From positions 1,669,789 to 1,733,788 of the forward strand of contig LSYV01000014.1 in NCBI GenBank assembly GCA_001584585.1: a stretch of DNA of 64,000 nt, in the 5' to 3' direction. The stretch is from Gonium pectorale (lineage: Eukaryota; Chlorophyta; Chlorophyceae; Chlamydomonadales; Volvocaceae). A program made the translations under genes and the position numbers. Under the pieces are notes generated by a model, which saw only the letters and a list, made by a program, of their open reading frames with translations, was not told where the DNA came from and searched no databases. Position 1 is the stretch's first letter. Every line of letters begins with the position of its first letter. Shown one piece after another: positions 47,201-55,456 of the stretch.

Positions 47201-50200
47201 GCTATTCGACTGGACAGCGTCGTTTTGAAGGCCGCCTTGAGCTCCTGCCATCGCGCCAGCCCGCCGAGCCCAGGGCCGCCGCCGCCGGGCCCCCAGGGTT
47301 CCAAGCCGGTGCCCGGCGCCGGCATCTCCCGCCACATCGCCCGCAGCGCCTCCGCCACCGTGTCGATCCCGGGGTGCACCCTCGGCGTCTGCGGCGCCAT
47401 GGTCGGACCCGAGTGCACGCCGCCGGCGCCGCCGTTGGCGTTGCCGTGCTGCGAGGCGCCTTCGGGCCTGCCGCTGACGGCGCCGCAGCCGCCGTGCGCC
47501 GATTCGCTTCTGCCGGGCTCCCCGCCCGCTACGCTTCCCGAGTTGTGCTGTATGCCGCGCCTGTGCCGCCTACGGGCCAGAAGCCGTCGCAAACCCAGAC
47601 CATAGGAGCCGCCCGCAGGGGCGTGCGCTGCCGGGCTGGGCGTCGCGGCTCCCACGCTCGCGCTGCCGGCGCCGTCCCCAGGGCTCCCGGGCGTCGTCGC
47701 AAGCTGCGACGTGCCCTGACGGCTGCCGGTGTGCTCGCCGCCGCTACCTACACCGGTGACGGGGGCACGGTGGTGGTAGTGGAAATGGTGGTGCGCCGCC
47801 GCCGACTCGAGGGGCAAGTCCAGAGGCACCTCCACCGCCGTTCGCGCGAGCCAGACTGGCCGGCATTTCTCCTGCTCAAGCAGCTCCGGAGGCCAGGGCT
47901 CCTCCAGCAACGCCGCCTGAACCGCGAGCGCAAAATGCGCCGCGTCGTCGGCGTAGTGGAAGGCAATAATGAATGAGTCACCTGGGGGGCCATTTGGAAT
48001 GTGTTCGAGGGCGCAGGCATGAACACGAGGTAGAAAGAGAGATGGTATGCTCGATGCAGAAGCGCAGGCGTGGCCAAGTGCCGCCGAAAGCGCCACGCAT
48101 GGGTGTAGGATAGGATGGCAAGGAGCTGTTGGGGTGGCGTAAGAGTGCTGGTGACTTGGATAGCAGCAGGGCCAGGGCACCGCCACGGTTCGTGGCGCCG
48201 GCGACACCCACCCTCCGTCTGCGACTCGTAGCCGTTATAACGTACGGCCGTACGGCGCATACAGTTGTGGTGTAGGTTGAAAACCAGGTCCATGACCGCC
48301 GGCTCGACTGCCTCCCACAGCGCCTGGGACACGGATCAACGGAATTAAGGCGCCATAGGGAATAGACTCGATCTGCCCAGCCAAGGCAACCCTTTGCAAG
48401 CCCTTCAAAGCAGCTGAGAACGTGGCACGCGCGCACGCTCATTCCGAAAGGAGCCGTTGTAATGTCGGTGCCGACCCGTGGGTCTCAGACCCCAACGAGC
48501 AGCACGCCTTCGGACGGTTGAGCATGCCGCCAAACCACTCACCGTGCTGCCCTCCACGTCGGAGACGACCAGCTGCGTTGCACACATGTCCGGGGCAGAG
48601 GCACGGGGTTAAACATTGGAGGTCCGCAAGACCGGAATGCCACGGGCTCATCACACATGGCTTCTGATGCACGGCGGCCTGCGCGCCACTGTGAAGCGTT
48701 GACCTAGAATGCCTCATACGCCATGTAACAAAGGAAAGTGCGACGGGCACATACGTCCATGGCCTGCCCGCATGCGGCCGTACCGTCGTGTCGTCGCCAA
48801 GCCCGGGATGACCCTTGGGCCGCCACTCGCTGCGGTACCGCAGCTTCCGCTGCTGGGCCACCCTGTGGCTGATGCTTCCAACCACCACACTCGCCGCGAT
48901 CACCATCACCACGAGAACCACGGCGGCGCCAATGCCCGCCGCGCGGCCCAGCCCGGGCGCGCGCGTGCCGGCGACCGACTGGTCGCCGGCGGAGGGCCCA
49001 ACGCCGTCCAGGTAGCCGATGCTGTGGTGGGGCACGCGTTCCGTGGGCAGCAGACAGCACGTTGGGGTCATCAGGTAAGGTGAAATGGTTCCTTGGATTC
49101 TACAAGGAGCCAATCAAACTCTCACAGCACGCCACAGGAACACAAAGGCGCTACCTAAGGCAGTCTAGCTCAACAGAAGTCGCTCCCACCACCGTACACA
49201 CGCAGGAAGGAAGGAGTGCCTCGTCACGTTTCCGGCCTCATTGGCCGGTCGCAGACCGCCAGGCCCAGAGCCGCCGGGCCCAGAGTTGCGGGCGCCGCAC
49301 CTGTAGAGGTAGTACCGCTTGATACAGTCAAACCGCGCATTCTTGCGGTTGTAGACCGCCGCCAGGGCCTGAGTCATGTTGGCCAGCGCCTCCGACACGT
49401 CAGTCCCCTCGCTGATGGCTGTCGCGTACTTGTCCAGCGCACGGCGGTAGGCATACGCCTGCAGCGTCCGCACCTCCAGCATCACGTTCTCAGAGTCGAC
49501 CTGTTGAGGCAGAGGCAACCAAGGGCCGGGGCGCCGCCCCACCAACATGGGTCCTTGAGCCACATCATTCCATGGGCACGTGCCGCAAGGCTGCGGAGAG
49601 TGCATCAGTGCTTGCTTGGGAGTCATCGGCGGGCGGAATGGTCGGCGGCTGCGTATGCATGTGCGATCCCGCCCACCACTCGCGTACCCACTCGTGTCGG
49701 GGCCTCGTCGCGCACCGGGGATCCATGGCGCTCCTCTGCCGCCCCTACGCTCTGCCTCGCACAACACCCGCATGCCCGCCTACGGTTCGTCTCGCGTTGT
49801 GCCTCCTGTTTTCCCCAACGCTACTACCGCACGCCCCCGCGCCGCCTACCTGAGCCTTCATGACCTGTAGGAACTCGGAGATGACTTTTCGCGGGTAGCC
49901 CCGCCGCTCCCAGCGCCACAGGTTGGCGGGGTCAAAGTGCTCGTACCTGCGAAGTCGGGAGAACAGCCCGCAGTGAGCCACGGATCGTGAGCAGCGACGA
50001 GCGCATCTCCCGTGCGCAGACCGCGTCCCTCGCACCTGTACGGCCCAAGCTCTGTGACTGGGCTGGTCACGATGTCCCACGACACGTTGCTGGAGCTGAG
50101 CAGCGCAAATACCGACATGAGGTTGGTCTGCTGCCACACGCCGGCGCGCGACGAGACGGCGGCCGACACTGTGGCCAACGCAAGGTAGGGCGCGCGGTTG

Positions 50201-53200
50201 ACCAGGCGCGGCCTGCCGTCGGGGCCGGGCAGCTCGTCCGCGTAGGGGCACACGGCGCGCGAGGCGCACTCCTCCAGCTCGCCCGTTGTGCGGTTGAGCA
50301 CCTGAAAGCAGGTAAGGACAGATGAGACAGCGAAGCGCACATGGTGCGAAACAGGCCAGCAGGTGCGGGGCCAGGGCAGCAGGGGCCAGCAGATGCGGGG
50401 CCAGGGCAGGACAGCGGTGATGCGTTATGAGCACCAGCCGGCCCCGCAGCAAATCGTGCGGTGCTGTGGAGATGCCAAGGTCGATTGCGCAGGAAGGGGA
50501 CGTCCTGAGGAGTGCTCTTGGCGCGCATTGGAAATGGGCGCTCAGCGCGCAGGCCAACACCGGGATCGGCTAGAAAGTATGTTTAGAGGTACGGAGGGAA
50601 GGGCGTCGTGGCGGGGTGCTCACGGGGGCGGGAACCCGTCAACGGCGCGGACGTAGTTGGGTCTCGACTGCCCCTCAGCCCTCACCTTGGTGCTCCCGGG
50701 CAGCAGCGCCACGCTGACCTTGTCCTTCACCGCGCTGAAGGGCAGGAAGGTGTTGGCCTTGAGCTGGTAGCCCCAGCTCAGGGTCAGCGCGCAGCGGCCA
50801 CGCACGAAGGCCATGTTGAAGGGCAGGCACGGCGCGGTCGTCTCGTCAGCCGGGCCGTAGGCCTTGAGCTGCGCGTACAGCTCCATGGCCTGTCGCATGG
50901 CTGAGTTGTTGACGAGCGGGCGCATGGTGACTGGGTCGAAGAAGGCCCCCTGGCGGGTGCCCTGCGTCTGGATGAAGGAGGACCATATGGCCGCCAGGTT
51001 GAAGCCGTTGAAGCAGTCTGGAGGAGGCACAGGAATGGGTCGGTGGCGGAATCATGCATGGGGAGGTAGTTGGTTGAAAGGCATTCTCAGTAGAGGAACC
51101 CTGGGACGCTCGGGGAGGAGAGAGATGGGGGACCTGATGCGGCAGCACAAGGGAGACAATAGGTTGTAAAGGCCCATGGACGGTGAGCATCATGACCCTC
51201 AAGGTGGATTGGCGGCTGCCCCATCCTGCCCATTGCGCACATCGCGGCCGCTGCAGGCAGACTCCGTAGTCGTGCACGCCGTCGCCGTTCATGTCGGTTC
51301 CGTTGGCGGCCTTCGCGACCATCATGAACTCCTCCCACGTGGCGGGCACCTCCAGGTTGAGCGCCTTCAGCACGTCATGGCGGTAGTACATCTACAGGTT
51401 GGTTTGAAAGGGGGTTCGCAGTAGGGGAAGGGAGCTTATCAGGGACCAGTAGCACACGAGCTTTGCGTACGGCTTGAGGCTGCCTGCAGCTCCACGGGGT
51501 GGTCCATTGCTGTGGAGTGCCCACTGCGCGCTGGACGAGGCTCTCAAAGCGCCAGCAAATTATGACTGGATTACCGGACAGCGAAGGGCGGCCCGCGCGG
51601 CCCCGGCGGCCGCCCACTCGCCAGGTCACGGGTCAAAGCGGTGGACCGTGCTCCGCTGAGCGCAGGGCACCACCCGCCAACCTCCCTACCTGGTAGACGA
51701 GGCCGCCGAACGGCAGCGACGACACGGCACCCTGCGCCACCACCACGCTGCCGCGAAAGAGCTTGTGGATGCCCACCCACTCAATCTGCTCCTTGTACGG
51801 CGCATCCACGACCATCTGGCTCAGGTCCAGGGTCAGATTCGCGTCGTACATGTCCACCAGTGAGATGGGGTCCACCTGGGGGACGGTGGGGGGGGGGGCG
51901 GGGTTGGGGTTCGAGCCGGGGAAAAGTGAAGACGGGGAAGCGCATGCGGGATGGGCGAGTAACCCCTTCGACAGGAAGCAGGCATGGCGAGGAGCTCGCG
52001 TGGGTGTTGTACAGGATTGTACAGGAGCAGTCATACATGAACGTGAGGCTTGGGGTTTGCAGGGTGCGCAGCGAGGGTCAGGGGGAGGCCAGGCGCACGC
52101 GGCCACCCCTGCTGAGCGCACGACGTATGAGGAACCATGCCGCACCTTGCGGGCCGCACCGCAACAACCGGCCCCCATACTCATGAGCCACTGTGGCGCC
52201 TCCCATGTCCCCCTACCAGGAAGGCGTCGAAGCCAGAGGGCGGCGCCGCGTTGGCTTCCAGGCCCAGCAGCTGGGGAGGCACGCCGGCCATGTGTGACAG
52301 CGTGCGGCCCCAGGTGCTGATTGACGTGACGGTCACATTCAGTGACGGCAGGGGGGGAAGAGACGAGGACGAGGGCGCGGGCGATGAGGGCGCGGAGGAC
52401 GTGGTTGCGATCGCGGTGGCGGTGGCGACCAAGGCGGAGGGGGGGCCGGCCAAGGTGTCAAGCTGCAACGGCGCGGGCGCGACACTGGCTGCGAAGGCCT
52501 GAGACAGCACGTAGGCGGTGACGGAGAGGTTGGGTGCTATGATGGAGAGGCCCTATGGAACGGCGGGGTGGGGAGAGGGCACAGATTACACAGTGATCAT
52601 GCATCCTTCCGCTCAGCGGGGGTGTGCCGAGGGCGTCGAGCCCCAGTAGGCGGGTAGCGGTCTCGGAAAGGGGCCACGCCTCATCTTGGGGGGTGCTGCT
52701 TAGGACGAAGGCCCCACGCGTATCATGGCCCTGCGCAGCAGCGACGCCGCTCGCCGCAAGCCCAGCGCTGTGCGCCCACAAGCCATCGACTGCCAACAGC
52801 CGATGCCGTAGCAGGCAGGCAGCGCCCGAATACCCAATGGCGGGTGTTGGTGGTGCCTTAGGAGCGTGCTCCACCTCGTGCCCGCCGTGCTGCGGCCACG
52901 TGGCGCATGGCCACTGGGAACGCTGCTGCTGCCCCGGCTTGCTGGCTGCCGAGTTCCTCGGGCCAGAGCACAACAGCGGCCGCTTAGGCGCCTCGCCGGG
53001 CCGCTGAGCTGCCTGCTAGGGGCAGGGGAAGCGCTGCTGCCTGCCTCCAGCGGCGGACTGCCGCCAGCCCGTCGGAAGCCGCCGGCCAATCGCTTCGTCC
53101 CGCAGCGGGGCGACGAGATCAGGCTGCGCAGCAGTCCAGCCCCCAGCAGCCTCCAACGCAAGCCCCCGGTGCTCCTCGTCAGCCGCCATAGCCCGGTCAC

Positions 53201-54209
53201 GGGCGTAAGGCTCCGGAAAGGCCCTGCGGCTCAGCGCCTGAGCAGTGATAGCCATGACGGCCGCCCGGGCTGTGGTGGCGTCTGCCTGGGCCTGGCGCTG
53301 AAGCCTGTGAAGCCAGATAAGCGCCCGTCTCTGCTCGCAGACGCAAGTCCTCCCAGCCGTGTCCGGGGCATCCAGATTTCCAGGCCGTCCGGCTTGCGGT
53401 CCGCTACAGTGCTTGTAAGGGCAGCACTGCTGGGTCCCGTTGAAGGCCCCGCAAAGCCGGGCGGGCGACACGGGGAGGCGGACGGGGCCTCGCCGGTCCG
53501 TTCCCAGTGCCCATTCCGCGACAGGGGTGCAGCTCCTGGCTCGCCTTAGGGCCATGCGCAGCCGAATGTGTGCCGGCTCAACTGCCGACAAGGCACTACT
53601 GGCGCTACCTATCCCATCTCTGGCCAGTCGCTTGGCGATTGTACAAACGATGTGGCCGTGGTGCCCCACAGTAGGACCGTTCGTCTCTCACAAGCCGCGC
53701 CCAAGCACACGACCTTCCCACGCCCTCCCCTCTCTCTCCCCTGCCTTATTCAGCCACCAGCTGACCTCCGCGAAGTTAAGCACCCAGGTTCACCCCTGCC
53801 GGCCCTTCCTGCACCCAGGGCCCCGTCCCCAGTGCTGGCTGCCCCTTATGCCCCTAACGACCACGCCACGGATGCCTCTCGCGCGGACAGGCCCAACGCC
53901 GCACCTGTCCAGATGCGTTCAAACAACCTCCGAGCCATTGCATAAGCGTCACCGCGGACAGAGGGGGGCCTGAACTGCCTTGAGCGACTTCCTTGCACCT
54001 GAGGCATGAGACACAGCTTTGCATTGTCTCAAGTCCGAACGGTGAAGGCAGCGAGGCTGCTTGTGTCGCCAGCTCTCTCACCGCGCCTGGAGCTTCGGCA
54101 CCACCTCGGACACCACCCCCCGCAAACAGATGTCAAGAGGAGCTGCTTGCACGCCAGTCAGCAGCGCCAGAGCGGTGGCCAGAGCAAGGAGCCCGGCAAA
54201 CGAGCGCAT
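38230..54209 (-). CDS. Receptor-type nucleotidyl cyclase-like protein, paralogue of the gene at 11011-25221
   Basis: Exons in order: 54209-54082 (signal peptide MRSFAGLLALATALALLTGV), 53969-53905, 53581-? (Cys-containing, end unresolved), 52552-52217, 51875-51690, 51391-51241, 51017-50686, 50301-50036, 49946-49850, 49500-49301, 49021-48784 (TM), 48572-48543, 48323-48212, 47981-46176, 46007-44061, 43843-43727, 43348-40383 (contains the gap), 40053-39333 and 39045-38230 (TGA). Every resolved junction has GT/AG and matching phase. The ectodomain is a solute-binding-protein fold (MYYRHDVLKALNLEVPATWE, SSFIQTQGTRQGAFFDPVTM). The TM is around AAVVLVVMVIAASVVVG. Cyclase domain 1 has LVVSDVEGST, ALWEAVEPAVMD, YESQTEGDSFIIAFHYADD and MHTGVRHATDLQYSEVAARW. 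Domain 2 has VGAFQNPYHAILWALQAQED and RGPRIKAAISYGPLKASLDP. The tail is Gly/Ser/Pro-rich. It is inferred to link an extracellular ligand to cyclic nucleotide signalling. Total length is near 3,500 residues. Confidence 0.77.
41759..42243. other. Assembly gap (485 N) in the tail of the second cyclase gene
   Basis: Run of N inside the low-complexity coding tail, at a place comparable to the gap in the first cyclase gene. Confidence 0.95.
43727..45490 (-). other. Cyclase-homology domain 2 (C2-like) of the second cyclase
   Basis: Contains AGAVGTVVGAFQNPYHAILW, LLRHPWSAELLAHEHFEEIL, a low-complexity insert of about 300 residues, VLLFRGPRIKAAISYGPLKA and, in the next exon, RIRYEGKPVGQAVKMVSYAA. The GD metal-binding position is lost, and the Asn-x-x-x-Arg pair reads Gly-x-x-x-Lys (GQAVK). 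Confidence 0.62.
45750..48572 (-). other. Cyclase-homology domain 1 (C1-like) of the second cyclase, split by a long insert
   Basis: A 30-nt microexon (48543-48572) encodes LVVSDVEGST with the first metal Asp. The next exon (48212-48323) is 112 nt, exactly the length of its counterpart in the first cyclase. GDSFIIAFHYADDAAHFALA carries the second Asp. An insert of roughly 500 residues follows before RRGLLVRIG and MHTGVRHATDLQ. The end of the domain is YSGEVLAAAKAVSDAANGGD. Confidence 0.72.
48473..48484. repeat. GACCCNNGGGTC palindrome, copy 8 (GACCCGTGGGTC)
   Basis: In the intron between the two exons of the cyclase domain 1 N-terminus; one of eight copies. Confidence 0.7.
49301..52552 (-). 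other. Solute-binding-protein ectodomain of the second cyclase
   Basis: Seven exons spell out a family-1-like extracellular solute-binding domain. Segments include IIAPNLSVTAYVLSQAFAA, VDPISLVDMYDANLTLDLSQ, VVVAQGAVSSLPFGGLVYQ, MYYRHDVLKALNLEVPATWE, TDMNGDGVHDYG, WSSFIQTQGTRQGAFFDP, VRGRCALTLSWGYQLK, GSTKVLNRTTGELEEC and RYEHFDPANLWRWERRGYPR. The DMNGDGVHD stretch resembles an EF-hand/dockerin-like calcium loop and is missing from the first cyclase. Several N-x-S/T sites agree with an extracellular location. Confidence 0.75.
50354..50413. repeat. 30-bp tandem duplication in a cyclase intron
   Basis: GGCCAGCAGGTGCGGGGCCA at 50354 recurs with one change at 50384 (period 30), in the intron between exons 51017-50686 and 50301-50036. 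Confidence 0.8.
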
Positions 54210-54238
54210 CGTGGACTGCCACACCTACAAATTTCCCC

Positions 54239-54245
54239 ATTTATA
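54239..54245 (-). promoter_or_regulatory. TATA-like box upstream of the second cyclase
   Basis: TATAAAT on the minus strand, 30 nt before the start codon at 54209, in a locally AT-rich stretch. If real, the 5' UTR is extremely short or the start codon lies further inside the gene. Confidence 0.3.
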
Positions 54246-55245
54246 TTGAGCGTTGTCCCCTTAACACCCCAACACCCCACGGTGGTCCCTCGTTAGGAAA
54301 CGGCAGGAAGTTGGTAGAATCAGTCATTAGGTACTCTGTTTACCATGTTATATACAGCATGGGTTGAAAAGTGAGGTGCGGTCCACCCGGAAGCCGTTAC
54401 GCAAGTCCGGCAGCAATTCGTACGCCTAGGTCACTGCTTACGCCTGCGCAAGTAGGCAATCTGTTATCATACCGTGCACGCCTACAACGTCTCACACCGG
54501 TATTGCAACACGGTCGGGGTCAACTTCCCACGACCGCAGTCTCAGACCTCGAGAGACTCATGTTACTTCATAGTTGGGTTAGGGACTTATGTGGGTACCA
54601 ACCCAACGATGAGGTGACATGAGTGCCACACGAGTGCACGGGCGCCTCCGCTGTGCGCGTGGTGGGGGTGCAGCGGCCGGGTGGCTCGGCCAGGGCTGGC
54701 GGTATGCCTGCAGCCGGGTGTCCAGCGAGCGCTCAGCGAGCTGGGCCCACGCACAAGCCTGCACAAGCATCACGCGTCGGCAGCACATCCCCATAGGCAG
54801 GGGATTCGTAGAGACCGTCTTCGGATCTGCTGGTGGGGTGCTTTGCAGATTTACAAGCTGGGCAAGCATACCCGGGGAAAGCGTGAGGTGGGGAGGGCAA
54901 ACGGCAAAGTAAGACGCATCCTCCTCTCAACAAACTTTCCACAGGCAACGTCCTTGACCGTCCTGGACCTAACACGGATCTGTGCGCACGCTTTGCTAAT
55001 GCCGATGCTATCAGAATGTCTCTTGTCCGGAGCCCCAACGGCCCAGAGAGGATGAGCTGACTCAGAGCGGCACACGCCGCACGCGAGGGGCCCATGGGCT
55101 CCCGGCCTCCTATCGCCCAGCTGAGGCATGGTGAAGCTGGCTGAAGCCGGAGCTCAAGCTTTTGCGCGCCATGGAACGCCGTCCGCCCTCCCTTTCCCCC
55201 ATAACACACAAAAAAAGGGGGCCACCCGGTCCGAAGCGGCGCACG
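54246..55245. other. Intergenic region upstream of the second cyclase and downstream of RPAP2
   Basis: About 1 kb without a supported gene; several short ORFs lacking motifs. It should carry the cyclase promoter. Confidence 0.5.
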
Positions 55246-55250
55246 TTACA
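55246..55250 (-). terminator. Probable TGTAA polyadenylation signal of the RPAP2-like gene
   Basis: TGTAA on the minus strand about 207 nt after the stop codon, a typical distance for these algae. Confidence 0.5.
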
Positions 55251-55456
55251 ACCGGCCACCCACAACGCCGTCGCCGCTTTACTCAGTAACTCCGTGCCAA
55301 CAGGTGCCAAGTCCGGGTACTTGCAAAAGCTTTGTACATGTGTCGACCTCGCCATCCGACTCCAACACCTCGTAATTGAACACTCCTGGCGGTTGCTTGC
55401 ATACGCCCCGCAAATTGGATGTTGCAGCGCCACACATAGTCAACAGAAACGGTCGG

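Noticed and set aside
46334..47605. 423-codon plus-strand ORF
   Set aside because: Shadow of exon 47981-46176 of the second cyclase.
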